A DNA stretch of 64,000 nt from Athripsodes cinereus (GCA_947579605.1 OX388328.1:12689684-12753683), one strand, 5' to 3'. Shown: positions 30,973 to 40,850, numbered from the stretch's first letter. Notes: generated by a model from the letters alone, not told the origin. A program made the numbers and translations.

Positions 30973-31514
30973 CATACATCCATATATACATTGGCAAAAT
31001 TCTTTGAATAAATTTTATTGTCATAGTCAAAACTTAGTATTAAAAAATATGTTGTAATGTTAACATACAGACAGACAAAGAAAAACATATTTTACAACAT
31101 CTTGTAACAAAAAATATTAAAAAAAAAACTAGATCTTCCTTAATATTTTTTCTACTCCCGAAATCTTAAAAAAAGGGAAAGTGAATGCCGGACAAAAATA
31201 TAAACAAAAAAAAAACGACAAACAAAAGATAAACACAAATAAAAAATGTGTTTATTTTAATAGTATTGTCTTGTAATGAGAAATATTTTTTGTCGGTGCA
31301 CTTTTTATTTAAACTGCAATTTAGTTTTACGGCTTCGTACAATTTATTTTTTTGTGCATGTTTTTATGACGATTGTATAACTTTCGTTTTTTAATAGCGA
31401 GCTTGAAAGGGTTAAATGAAAAGGAAGTTTTTTTATTATTATTTATTTGTTTGTCTATATTTATCTTTTTATTTTTGTCGGTATTTTACCTTAATTTTAC
31501 CCATATTTTTTTTT
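30973..31514. other. No gene recognised
   Basis: AT-rich with homopolymer runs. Confidence 0.5.
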
Positions 31515-31685
31515 TCATATTTCACCCTTCATCGCTCCTCTCAGGAACATAAGGTAGAAAAATGCCTCTTTCATTCAAAATAGATTCTGTGTCAATTGAG
31601 TGAACTCTTCTCAAGATTTTACTTATAGTATACTTTTGATATAGTTGTCATAGGAACGGTGTATTGTGTAAGAGGATTATTAGAA
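31515..31685 (-). mobile_element. LINE family D fragment
   Basis: TCATCGCTCCTCTCAGGAAC is the complement of the D C-terminus. The end at 31660 (GTCATAGGAACGGTGTATTG) matches the D SFTIHRSYD segment. Confidence 0.65.
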
Positions 31686-31769
31686 AAATATAGTCGAGGT
31701 TTTGTCAAGAATTATCAAGGATTTAAAATGCTTATAGATCAATTTTTTTAATGTGTAAGTACCTACTTA

Positions 31770-31905
31770 CATTATGTTCCGTGGAGCAACTGGCAACAAT
31801 TGGTCTTCCAATTTTTTTCCATAAGTTTTCGCGAGTCCTACTGAAAAAGACTGGACAAGTTTTATTGTCAAGTTTAGAATTTCGGATAAATTAATGGGAG
31901 TCCCC
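31770..31905 (+). repeat. Repeat G fragment
   Basis: TTATGTTCCGTGGAGCAACT, CATAAGTTTTCGCGAGTCCT and GAAAAAGACTGG. Confidence 0.6.
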
Positions 31906-31969
31906 AGACCACTGCGGTATACGGGTGGTCGGTGGGTCTCCTTCGATTTATGTATATTTATAATATATT

Positions 31970-32180
31970 GTTTGACCAAGAACCACGTGGCTTGATCACG
32001 TGGATCAAATCCTAAAAGACGGCCGCGTGTTGAGTAGGAGAAATCGACAAGCATGTATGAAAAACTGGGTTGAATGTGGTGGAAGAGAAAAAAGTTTGTA
32101 AGGATAGATCTATAAGGCGTTCCGTTCTCTCTGCCTACCCCTCCTGGGACACGGCGTGAGGGTATAAATAGATAGATAAA
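31970..32180 (+). mobile_element. LINE family B 3' end, GATA tail
   Basis: AAGAACCACGTGGCTTGATC onward, encoding HVDQILKDGRVLSRRNRQAC with one frameshift, then the 3' hairpin (CCCCTCCTGGGACACGG) and ATAGATAGATAAAT. Confidence 0.75.
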
Positions 32181-32594
32181 TCTTATTTTCTTGTGATTTC
32201 TTTCAAGCAGAATAGTTGCTGGTTGTCTCATTTCTTCTTTACATTAATAATATCTATGTTTGTATTATTTTAATATCTCCATGTCCAAACCATAAAATTA
32301 AAAACTCATTCACTCTCATTCTTTTATCTTCAGTACAACAGAAAAATAATTTTAGTCTACAACCCTTTCAGACCCTACGTTACAAAAATGCCGACAACAA
32401 TGTATTATTTATTGGTCTATTTTATGAATTTTATTGCAGTTCGTTTTTTAAACAATACAGAATAATCTTTTCTGAATTTGTATTTTTGTACAACTTTCGC
32501 TTTCATATAGAAGCGACAGTATTCTAAGAACTGATAAAAATATATTTGTCTTTTAAAAATAAATTTTATATTATAATATAGAGAATTTCGAATG
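32181..32594. other. No gene recognised
   Basis: AT-rich spacer. Confidence 0.45.
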
Positions 32595-32740
32595 CCTTAT
32601 TCTAATCTTGCTTATGCTTCCGATAGCGGTACAGCCCTTGTAGAGCCTTATTGGTCTCCAAAAGAGGAGATCTCCATGCCTTTCTTTCTTGAGCAGTGGA
32701 TCGCCAGTAGTCTATCTTCTCCATTCCTCCCTATTCACAG
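32595..32740 (-). mobile_element. LINE family F C-terminal fragment
   Basis: The minus strand reads DWRSTAQERKAWRSPLLETN-like, then KALQGLYRYRK, the same ending as the F copy at 53878-54463. It forms a spurious N-terminal extension of the plus-strand LINE E frame. Confidence 0.65.
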
Positions 32741-33617
32741 CCGCTACTGCTATATACAGCGAGCCATTGATGAACTGAGAGAAGAAATGAAGAACTGGAC
32801 AGGAGTAAAAATAAATGGGAAAAAGGTCGACATGATAAGATATGCTGACGACATAGCACTGCTCGCAGACTCCGAGATGGAGCTGAACGAAGCCTTAGGA
32901 AAAATGGAAAGTATACTGTTGTCAAAGTACAACATGAAAATAAATAAAGAAAAAACAAAATGTATGGTCGTTGGAAGAGAGGAAGCGACTGCGAACATTG
33001 CCATAAATGGAGTGAGCATCAAACAAGTAAGTGAATTCGTGTACCTGGGCAGTAGAATAAACCAGGATGGACGCTCCAAAGCAGAAATCGTAAGCAGAAT
33101 AAACCAGGCAAGGATTGCCTTTAACAAAAAATCGAAGATATTGGAATCCCCAAATATTGACTTAAGCGTAAGGAAGAACCTTACTAAAGCCTTTGTATGG
33201 AGCATTCTGCTTTATGGTTGTGAGACATGGACCATCAGCAAGAGTGAAAGCGGACGGTTGGCGGCCTTTGAAATGTGGTGCTACAGACGCATGCTTAAGA
33301 TCCATTGGTCGGAGCACGTCGAAAATGAAGAAGTATTAACCAGGGTAGGCGAAAAAAGGCAACTCCTTAAGAGAATCAGCCAACAACGAGCTAACTGGAT
33401 TGGCCACAACATCAGGCACCCAGGACTACTCATAGCCATCGCGGAGGGTAAGACCGACGAGACAAATGGCAGAGGCCGACCAAGAGACGCATATATGGAC
33501 CAACTGAAGAGTGATATGAACTGTGGCTCGTACGTGGAGCTGAAAAGACTGGCGGAGAATAGCGACGAATGGAGAAGAAAAACCAAACTCGTTGCAGACC
33601 AATCCAATGGATTGTAA
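32741..33617 (+). CDS. LINE E: RT catalytic core and thumb (5'-truncated)
   Basis: Part of an insect RTE-like endonuclease-reverse transcriptase. The open frame formally starts at 32592, but its first ~50 codons are antisense LINE F. Genuine LINE sequence begins at about RAIDELREEM. Visible: KINGKKVDMIRYADDIALLA (YADD at residues 84-87 of the frame), MKINKEKTKCMVV, FVYLGSRINQDG, SILLYGCETWTISKSE, RRMLKIHWSEHV, RANWIGHNIRHPGLL, then GRGRPRDAYMDQLK and EWRRKTKLVADQSNGL. That order (palm C motif, thumb, GRPR tail) is the usual ORF2 C-terminal half. Endonuclease and RT motifs 0-B are missing. It is followed by an inverted second copy of the same segment. Confidence 0.85.
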
Positions 33618-33635
33618 CTCATTATATACACAGCC

Positions 33636-34100
33636 AGTCTCTTCAGCTCTACGTATGAGCCACAGTTCATGCTCCTCTTCAGCTGGTCCATATACGCGTC
33701 TCTTGGTCGCCCTCTGCCATTTGTGCCTACGGACCTACCTTCCGTGATAGCGATGAGCAACAGGGTTACTCTTGAAAAAACTAAACACGATCTTAATCTA
33801 GTCTTGATCTTGATCATACGACGCACGAAGTGACTATTGACCAAAAATACAAGCAAACCGATCGCGCGTTAGCGGTAGCGCGGTGTTTTTGACCATAGTC
33901 CCTTCGTGTGTCGTATGATCAAGATCAAGACTAGATTAATATCGTGTTTAGTTTTGTCAAGAATAACCCTGCAGTCCTGGGTGCCTGATGTTGTGGCCTA
34001 TCCAGTTAGCTCGTTGTTGGCTGATTCTCTTAAGGACTTGCCTTTTTTCGCCTATCCTGGTTAACACTTCTACGTTTTCGACGTGTTCCGACCTTTAGAT
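33636..34100 (-). mobile_element. LINE E, inverted second copy, split by MITE U
   Basis: The minus strand repeats the E C-terminus (GTNGRGRPRDAYMDQLKRSM, NCGSYVELKRLA) at 33636-33760. After the 211-bp element U it continues at 33972-34100 (RKTTGLP-like, ISQQRANWIGHNIRHPG, VENVEVLTRIG). Together with 32741-33617 it makes a large inverted repeat. Confidence 0.78.
33761..33971. mobile_element. Palindromic MITE U, copy 2
   Basis: Exactly 211 bp like copy 1: CAGGGTTACTCTTGAAAAAA left end, complement of CAGGGTTATTCTTGACAAAA right end. The other E copy (33330-33450) supplies an approximate empty site. GAGCA|GTCCT comparison suggests only a 2-3 bp duplication, perhaps CA. Confidence 0.82.
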
Positions 34101-34291
34101 ATAAGTAGGAATTATCAACTCCTAAGATATCCGGGAGTCAGGTGGGTATCTCCTTAATGCTCCTTTAGATCTTAGTCAATGTTATCCAAAAATACTCTGC
34201 AGAATAGATACATTTACAAGTCGACCTTACTTCTGCGAACGTGGCCAATCCATTCCAGTCATCGAGATCTGATTCTCAATCATTCTTATCT

Positions 34292-34378
34292 TATATCACG
34301 GCATATCCCTCAAGTGGAATAGCCAACAGACAAACTGCATGCAATAAAAATGCTGATAGTCCTCTCCATGCCAAGAAT
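34292..34378 (-). repeat. Repeat G 3' end
   Basis: TATCACGGCATATCCCTCAA, GTGGAATAGCCAACAG, then CTGCATGCAATAAAAATGCT. Confidence 0.7.
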
Positions 34379-34384
34379 CGACGA

Positions 34385-34460
34385 TGATAAATTTTATTTA
34401 TTTATTTTATTTTAACAAATACACGGCTTGTGCCTTTTACAAACTTAAACACATTATAAT
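34385..34460 (-). repeat. Repeat Q, (TTTA)n tail
   Basis: (TTTA)n, then AAATACACGGCTTGTGCCTT and TTACAAAC, matching 10980-11080 and 47185-47240. Confidence 0.5.
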
Positions 34461-34590
34461 ATAATCATTAAACACATTATTATACATAGCATGATATGAA
34501 TCAAATCTTATGTATAGGAACAATATCAAACCTTAAAATAGAATAGAAACATAAAAGATAGACTATTGATAGAATATCAATGATACATTT

Positions 34591-35094
34591 ACATTACGGT
34601 ATCTCTATCTATCTATCTATCTATTCCCTCACGCCGTATCCCAAGTGGGGTAGGCAGAGAGAACGGAATGCCAATTAGATCTGTCCTTACATACTTCTTT
34701 CGCTTCCTCTACAGTCATACAATTTCTCATGCACGCACGTCGGTTTCTTTTACTCAAAACACGGCCGTCCTTGAGAATTTGATCTACATGATCAAGCCAT
34801 GTAGTTCTCGGACGCCCACGCTTCCTCACACCCCTCCTTTCAGCCAAGTATATCCTCTTTGTCATTCTTTCCTCTTTCATTCGTTCCACATGACCAAACC
34901 ATCTCAATTTATTTACACGCATTCTATCCACAACACTCCTCTTGCATCCACTCATTCTTCTAATATCCTCATTCCTCATTCTATCACGCAACGTTTTACC
35001 AACCATCCTCCTCAGCGATCTCATCTCCACAGCATTTATTCCACTTTCGTCCTTCTTCAACCATGTCCACGTTTCGCTTGCATACATTACAGTA
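34591..35094 (-). mobile_element. LINE family B, open 152-codon copy, (GATA)n tail
   Basis: The minus frame 34629-35087 is uninterrupted: YASETWTWLKKDESGINAVE, MRSLRRMVGKTLRDRMRNED, RRMSGCKRSVVDRMRVNKLR, WFGHVERM, GRPRTTWLDHVDQILKDGRV and SVLSAYPTWDTA. The tail is (TAGA)n at 34603-34622. ACATTACGGTA (34591-34601) and ACATTACAGTA (35084-35094) are a likely 11-bp target duplication with one mismatch. A clean young C-terminal fragment without the RT core. Confidence 0.8.
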
Positions 35095-36184
35095 TTAATT
35101 TACATTAAACTTAAAAATAATAAAATTACCTAAATCATAAAGACTTTAGCATCTGTAATATAAAGATTTAAAACTAGGTAGGTACACATAAAACATTCTA
35201 AGATCCTATAATCTCAAATAATTAACATAATATGTATCAATTGTTGAAGGGTTTTTGTGTTCATATAAATATGGTGAAAATATAACAGTGTTTTGATTGT
35301 TTACAAATTATTGAACATAATGTGTTACTCTCAGTACTTTAAATCAAAAATTTACAAATAAAATAACACAAAAAAACTGGACATTATGAATGAATTGTAT
35401 CCTTAAAATGGCTCGTGAATGATAAGTGGTAATGGAATCAGCAAATATATCAACCAAGAACCCATATTCATTTCCTAGTCTCAAAGCCCTAAATGTCTTA
35501 TTCACGATGTTTTACGAACATGGTAACAAGTTTCGAGCCTCAGACTTTATTTTGAAAGTCCAAGACATTAAAGTCAAACAATAGACCACATCAATAATAA
35601 ACATACCGATGTTACACATTACATTATATCCTTGGCTACACTATTCCTTACTAATGCATGTTTTTACTTGGGGTGGTGCAACAATGAAAAAAATCTGTTG
35701 ACGACATTTTGACCCTAAAAATCGCAGTGTCACGTTTGTATAGTTATGCATTATTGACTAAATTTTAATGATTTATGATACCGTCCTAGAATTTCTCATA
35801 ATTTGAGTCACGCAGACTCTATTTCACTTTCGTTCCTGCAATTCTACGAAGAATGGACAATATTGATAAAAATGTAGGGTATATTTTAGTACAATCCCCT
35901 ATTTTTGTCAATTTTTAAGTGTATTCAATGTTTTAATAATTATATGTAATTCTAAGAATATGTAACGCTGTGAAGATCGTACGATTCATGGCGCAAATAT
36001 CGACTTAAATATCCAAATCTTAAAATATCTGTTAATATTTTATGGTTATAAATATGCTTTGGGCATCTTTATCAAAAAAGTAGCAAGAAAACCAAAACTT
36101 TTTATACAAACTTTTTATATAATTATTCCGTAAAAGCTATCTGAAGAGCTAGTTTTTTGTTTTTTTTTTATTTTATCGAAATTC
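35095..36184. other. No gene recognised
   Basis: A 1.1-kb AT-rich stretch. 35240-35300 matches 8480-8560 inversely, so at least part is dispersed repeat. No coding signal. Confidence 0.5.
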
Positions 36185-36284
36185 TTATGTAGAATCACGT
36201 GGCTTGACCACGTGGATTAAATCCTCAAAGATAAACAGGTGTTGAGTTGGAGAATAAAAATGTTCGCATATGATTATGATGATG

Positions 36285-36440
36285 ATTCTGGATGTTTTTA
36301 TTATGACGCCGTTTAGCAGTCCCTTGATCGTCTCAAAGGCGCTAGTGAAGAGTTCAGTTTTCAATTTGCTTATGTAGCTGATGACAGTCTGACTATCTCT
36401 CAATGGCACCGCTAGACGATTCCACGTAACTGGTTCAACA
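36285..36440 (-). mobile_element. LINE family I 3' end
   Basis: TTATGACGCCGTTTAGCAGT, then the complement of FISKLKTELFTSAFETIKG. The tail is an ATC-rich run at the left (36268-36280). A B scrap (CACGTGGCTTGACCACGTGG) lies just before, at 36196-36250. Confidence 0.65.
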
Positions 36441-36555
36441 ACATGTGCATGAGGATTTTATGGATATTGAGAAAGCGAATGAGTTGTACAAGGACAGGTT
36501 TACAAAGCGTTTAATCTTATCTATTTACCCTGCAAAGGATGTATAAAAGAATATT

Positions 36556-36787
36556 AATGTTGTCGACCGAAGGTACTTGTTGGAAGTCCATTTCAAGATA
36601 ATTGAAAAAACACAATATGTAGTTAACTTCCAAATGACTTTATTAACTTCGCGTACTAGTATTCGGAGACTCTCTTACTTTTCTACTAATCGCCTGATGA
36701 TGGAGACGAGAGTCTCCGAATACTAGTACGCGAAGTAAATAAAGTCATTTGGAAGTTAACTACATATTGTGTTTTTTTTCAATTATC
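36556..36787. mobile_element. Hairpin element S2 with hammerhead ribozyme (Penelope/retrozyme-like)
   Basis: A 232-bp insertion flanked by the perfect 15-bp duplication GTATAAAAGAATATT (36541-36555, 36788-36802). A one-sided 41-bp tail (36556-36596) precedes inverted arms of 78 and 80 bp (36597-36674, 36708-36787) that differ by one base and a T-run length. The loop and right arm carry a well-formed hammerhead core. Known biology: Penelope-like elements have terminal repeats with hammerhead motifs, a short extra tail on one side and target duplications of variable length. I infer a non-autonomous member. Confidence 0.8.
36675..36738 (+). ncRNA. Hammerhead ribozyme, S2
   Basis: Box 1 CTGATGA (36694-36700). 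Stem II GGAGAC / GTCTCC with a GAGA tetraloop (36702-36717). Box 2 GAA (36718-36720). Short stem III in TACTAGTAC. Stem I CGC / GCG (36691-36693, 36730-36732), extended by TTACTT / AAGTAA across an internal loop. All core parts are in the type I order. The 15.1-16.1 pair is U-A instead of A-U, which may weaken cleavage, predicted after C36729. Confidence 0.75.
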
Positions 36788-36802
36788 GTATAAAAGAATA
36801 TT

Positions 36803-37605
36803 TAAAATTATTTTCTAAAAATGTGTACTATCAATAATTGGAAACAGTCAACTTTGACGTGTTTTCAATTATTGTAAATCTTGCATATTATATATTTCAA
36901 TATTTAGTTACTCCATAGACAATAAACTTACCCTAAATTGAAAATAAAATCATAAATATTTAAAAATATGGAGCAACATTCCAAAAATAGGGGCAATATA
37001 AAACGAAATAGACTCCAGACACACTAATAACCATTGTCAGTAACAAAAAAGCAATAAATAGCGCCAATATTTCTAAGTACGGTGATAACATAGACGTTTT
37101 TTTTTACCGCCAAAAGGTTTTTGAAATTTGAAAAGAAAGCGAAATGGAACGCTTTCTATTGTCAATACCTCATTCGATTGGTACAATTTGGAACATAAAA
37201 GGCGACAAAAGACGTTTTTTTTTTTCTAATACACTGTGTCAACAAATTTAATATTTCATTATTTTTTTGTTGCACATTTTTATGAACGTGTGTCGGAACT
37301 GAAAGGGTTTATTAATACATATTTTTTACATTGCAATTTAAAGTGTTTTTTTTTATTATTATTATTATTATTTAATAAGTGTGTCCGGTGTTATTGGCGT
37401 TCAAAGGGTTTATTTTTTATTGCACTTTATTTAATTTAGAATATTTTTTTATATATCTAGGAATTTTGACAATAGATTTTTTTATTTGTGACGTAACTTT
37501 AATGTAGTGTTAAAAAACAAATATTTACCTATGGAACTAAATGAAAAGAGGGTTTTGGCACGTGGAAAGAATGAATTATGAAACAATACGCAATGTCATG
37601 GAAAA
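36803..37605. other. No gene recognised
   Basis: AT-rich with T runs. No repeat family I could place. Confidence 0.5.
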
Positions 37606-38460
37606 ATCTATCTATGATAATATCTATCTATTCCATCACGCTGTATCCCAAGTGGGGTAGGCAGGGAGAACGGAACGCCATATAGATCTGTCCTTACATA
37701 CGCTTCTTTCGCCTCTTTTACAGTCATACAATTTCTCATGCACACACATCGATTTTTCTTACTTAAAACACGGCCGTCCTTAATGGGGTGTTCACATTTG
37801 GCGAATATCCCCAGGCGAATTACAAAATATATCGCCAGGCGAAAAAACAAAATTCGCCGGACATCCGTTGATCGTCACACCTGTTCACACAGTCCACCAA
37901 TATAGAAACGATCTGTCAGATGCGCTTTGATTTTGACACTGTTTTCAAAATGGCCGACGTCGAGATGGAGATCGCGAAGTGTTTATTTTTAATCGAAAAT
38001 GTTATAGTAGAGGTTATAAGGCGCCTTTTAATTAAGGAAACAAACGCCGCAAACGAACAACAAAGATAACAGCTGTCACGAAGCGGGAAAAATTATAAAA
38101 TTAATAGTTTATAAGTTTTTACCATAGATACGAACGCCGCGCACATCTGCGCATGCGCAAATCGTTCAATCGGCCGAAAAATTTGGAAGGTGGTCAACTC
38201 GAGACGATATCGTTTCTACTGGTTTTTATCGTTTCAGACTAGCTGTCATTTTGTTCACACGGTTCAAATGGCTGGCGATATTTTGGTGCCCTGGCGATAT
38301 CCGCCAAAGTGAGAACACCACATAAGATACATGATCAGGCCATGTAGTTCTCGGACGCCTACTATTCCTCGCACACCCCTCCTTTCAGACAAGTATATCC
38401 TCTTTGTTATCCTTTCCTCTTCCATTCGTTCCACATGACCAAACCATCTCAATTCTGAAT
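37606..38460 (-). mobile_element. LINE family B 3' end, interrupted by a TIR element
   Basis: 37606-37783 holds the complement of the B terminus (SVLSLPTPLGIQRDGI-like readthrough, KEAYVRTD). The copy resumes at 38326-38460 (IKRIYLSERRGVRGIVGVRE). The 540 bp between is a DNA transposon. Confidence 0.72.
37784..38322. mobile_element. PIF/Harbinger-like non-autonomous element (tentative)
   Basis: A 539-bp element with imperfect inverted ends: TGGGGTGTTCACATTTGGCG on the left, complement of GTGGTGTTCTCACTTTGGCG on the right. TAA is directly repeated outside (37781-37783, 38323-38325), as expected for Harbinger (TWA). TTAA-type duplication cannot be excluded. Inside, ATGGCCGACGTCGAGATGGA (37951-37970) opens a 39-codon frame (MADVEMEIAKCLFLIENVIV...), recalling the N-terminus of Harbinger transposases, before a stop. 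It is GC-richer than its surroundings and was probably derived by internal deletion. Confidence 0.6.
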
Positions 38461-38599
38461 ATTTAATTGTGAAGGTTTGTTTCCACCTAGTCTTTATGTG
38501 AGGAACATTGAAAGGCGAATAAATTAACATATTTTTTAATTTTACTTATTCTAGCTTCAAAGCTGTTAATTTTTTTATCGAAAATACGTCAAAGTTGGT

Positions 38600-39312
38600 G
38601 ACGTGGTGACGAATGCAACAAAGTTGCGAGATCAAAGTTGGTGACGAATGTTTGGAGCAAGAAAGTGAGTATGTATATTTGGGAAGTATGTTTACGAGGG
38701 ATGGAAGATGCGATAGGGACATTGAAAGAAGGAAAGTGGCCGGTGCTAGAGTAAACGGTGCACTTCGACCCATTGTCAGCAATGGCAATGTGTCGAACAT
38801 GGCTAAAATTCTGATGCACAATACCATTCTGGTACCGTCACTTACGTATGCAAGCGGGACATGGACGTGGTTGAAGAAGGACGAAAGTGGAATAAATGCA
38901 GTAGAGATGCGATCGTTGAGAAGAATGGTTGGTAAAACGCTGCGTGATAGAGTGAAGAATGAGGATATTAGAAGAATGAGCGGATGCAAGAAGAGTGTTG
39001 TGGACAGAATGCACGTGAATAAACTACGGTGGTTTGGGCATGTTGTTGAACGAATGAACGAGGTAATAGTGATAAAGAGGATATACTTATCTGAAAGAAA
39101 GGGTGTGAGGAAACGCGGGCGTCCGAGAACCACGTAGCTTGATCACGTGGATCAAATTCTCAAGGATGGCCGCGTGTTGAGTAAGAGGAACCGACGTGCG
39201 TGCATGAGAAACTGTATGAATGTGGAGGAAGCGAAGGAAGTGTGTAAAGATAGATCTGTTTGGCGTTCTGTTCTCTCTGCCTACCCCATTTGGGACACGG
39301 CGTGAGGGTATA
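38600..39312 (+). pseudogene. LINE family B, longest copy, one stop codon
   Basis: The frame at 38613-39137 is open for 174 codons: ESEYVYLGSMFTRDGRCDRD, RRKVAGARVNGALRPIVSNG, MAKILMHNTILVPSLTYASG, TWTWLKKDESGINAVEMRSL, MSGCKKSVVDRMHVNKLRWF, VRKRGRPRTT. A single TAG (W to stop) interrupts at 39135, then the same frame continues to SVLSAYPIWDTA. A 3-bp insertion doubles a Val in FGHVVERM. The YLGS motif is the end of the RT palm/thumb; YxDD is upstream of the truncation. The tail is only one GTATA unit. It gives the best view of the B protein here. Confidence 0.82.
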
Positions 39313-39474
39313 TACGTCAAACTACATACAACATGTCTGAGAGTGTTGACATGGCAGTGAAAGCATAGGATGAACAAGTGTGAACAAACGTGTTCACTTT
39401 TGATGTACAGCTTTGACCCTGACACTCTGGATGATCATCCAAAGTGAAGCAATCTGAATGCTTCTTTATATTAT

Positions 39475-39694
39475 AAACATATTTGTTATCAATAAAACAC
39501 TGTTTTACTTTTCACTATTAATTTAGTATTACTCAAGCGCTTTTCTCAGTTCAGTTCTCTTGAAAATGTCAAGCTAACTTGACGAAAGCGCTTGAGTAAT
39601 AATAAATTAATAGTGAAAAGTAAAACAGTGTTTTATTGATAACAAATATGTTTAAAATGTCTTTTCACAATGTGAACACACAAACTCTAGATCA
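39475..39694. mobile_element. Hairpin element S3 (Penelope/retrozyme-like)
   Basis: A 220-bp insertion with the 13-bp duplication TTCTTTATATTAT (39462-39474, 39695-39707). Inverted arms of about 70 bp (39474-39543, 39585-39654), then a 40-bp tail on the right. The outer arm text (AACACTGTTTTACTTTTCAC) resembles that of S4 (AACACTGTTACTTTCACTTA), linking the two. The target lies at the edge of repeat G. Confidence 0.78.
39557..39596 (+). ncRNA. Hammerhead-like core in S3, mutated
   Basis: Stem I CTC / GAG, box 1 TTGAAAA (two changes from CTGANGA), stem II GTCAAG / CTTGAC with a CTAA loop (39568-39583), box 2 GAAA (39584-39587), short stem III GCGCT. Perfect stem II and box 2, but box 1 changes at conserved positions should abolish activity. 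Confidence 0.55.
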
Positions 39695-39707
39695 TTCTTT
39701 ATATTAT

Positions 39708-40166
39708 GTTCCGTGGAGCATCAGCCAAAGAATTGATCTCCCACTCTTTTCCGTAAGTTTTCGAGTGTAAGAATAAACGACAGGTGTTCGAACTTCTTAA
39801 GATATTTTAGATCTTAAATTCAACAGCGATGAGGTTTGCCACCCATCCTGAATATCTAATTTTTTTGTTGGCACGGAGAGGATAGCTTAACTCAGTGTTC
39901 CGCAAACTTTTTGTGTTCAAGGTACACCTATCAAATCAAGAAATTTTAGAGATACACCAAAGAAAAAAGCAATGTTTATTTAATATTTATGTATTACTAA
40001 AATCAGTATACCTAATATGAAAAGATGTTTAGTCAGAAAACCTTGACTATTTTCCGCGGCACACCTACTGATGACCACGGTACACCAGTGTGCCGCGGCA
40101 CACCCTTTGCGGAACACTGGCTTAACTGATCTGCTGGCTACCCCGTTTGAAGACTATGCCATGATG
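39708..40166 (+). repeat. Repeat G, near-complete copy split by a hAT MITE
   Basis: TCCGTGGAGCATCAGCCAAA, GATCTCCCACTCTTTTCCGT, CCACCCATCCTGAATATCTA and TTGGCACGGAGAGGATAGCT, interrupted at 39893-40119. Then CTGATCTGCTGGCTACCCCG and GCCATGATGGTAGGTATA. Confidence 0.8.
39893..40119. mobile_element. hAT MITE, 227 bp
   Basis: Terminal inverted repeats CAGTGTTCCGCAAA at both ends and a perfect 8-bp duplication GCTTAACT (39885-39892, 40120-40127). Subterminal GCGGCACACC repeats (40027-40105). No ORF. TIR style and 8-bp duplication identify the hAT superfamily. Confidence 0.9.
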
Positions 40167-40379
40167 GTAGGTATAATATATGTCATTATAATTATAAGGT
40201 CGACAATTATAAGCATCCAGAAGTCTCTTCCTCTCTCATCTGTTCCTTGATTTTTCTAGTCCTTTGCTTTTAGTTTTTTGTATAATACACATAAAAATAA
40301 TAACATTTTTTTAAATCTATAGATATATTGCGCATAATAATACAAAATATTAACATACATTTTTTTCTCAACATGGCTA

Positions 40380-40445
40380 CAATTAAGTTTCAGCAGCCTC
40401 ACTAGGTTACCCTGTATCGAAGCGTGCTGCTAATAAAAACAGTAA
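40380..40445 (-). repeat. Repeat R, second copy
   Basis: CAGCAGCCTCACTAGGTTAC, then CCTGTATCGAAGCGTGCTGC, the inverse of 23255-23320. Confidence 0.55.
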
Positions 40446-40755
40446 ACAATATACAATTAACAAACTATCATTATATCCAAAAAAAAATCACAATGAACAA
40501 ATAAATAATTAATAAATAAATTAATAAAAAATGAGAATATGTCAATGAGTCAATAATTAAACGCATGCACAATAAAGTAAACAAATGAATATTTGGAAAA
40601 CGATGGAAAATTAAATGAACGACAAAAAAAAATATAACAAAGAACAAATAAATAAACAAACAAATAAATAATCAAATAAATAAGTTGTATTTGGGTTTAG
40701 TTACAAACCCAAATACTGTACAACCTTATCCATATTTCACAGTAGGTAAGCGAAA
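40446..40755. other. No gene recognised
   Basis: AAATA-rich stretch with many AAATAAATA words. Confidence 0.45.
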
Positions 40756-40850
40756 AGCTTGTGTCATGAAAGGGGAGTCTGCCGGCACCTAGGATCGAGC
40801 CATAGACCTCCTGTTCACGAGACCGAAACTCTACCTCCATATACTCTACT
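40756..40850 (-). mobile_element. tRNA-derived SINE K fragment
   Basis: The minus strand has GAGGTAGAGTTTCGGTCTCG, then GGCTCGATCCTAGG (box B-like) and GCCGGCAGACTCCCCTTTCA. Same family as 49802-49895. Confidence 0.55.

Noticed and set aside
33281..33856. 191-codon minus-strand ORF
   Set aside because: Joins antisense LINE E, sense inverted LINE E and part of MITE U; an artefact of nested repeats.
36541..36802. Cut-and-paste MITE interpretation of S2 (and S1, S3, S4)
   Set aside because: Duplications of 11-15 bp, an unpaired one-sided tail and hammerhead cores fit Penelope-type retroelements better than TIR transposons with fixed 2-10 bp duplications.
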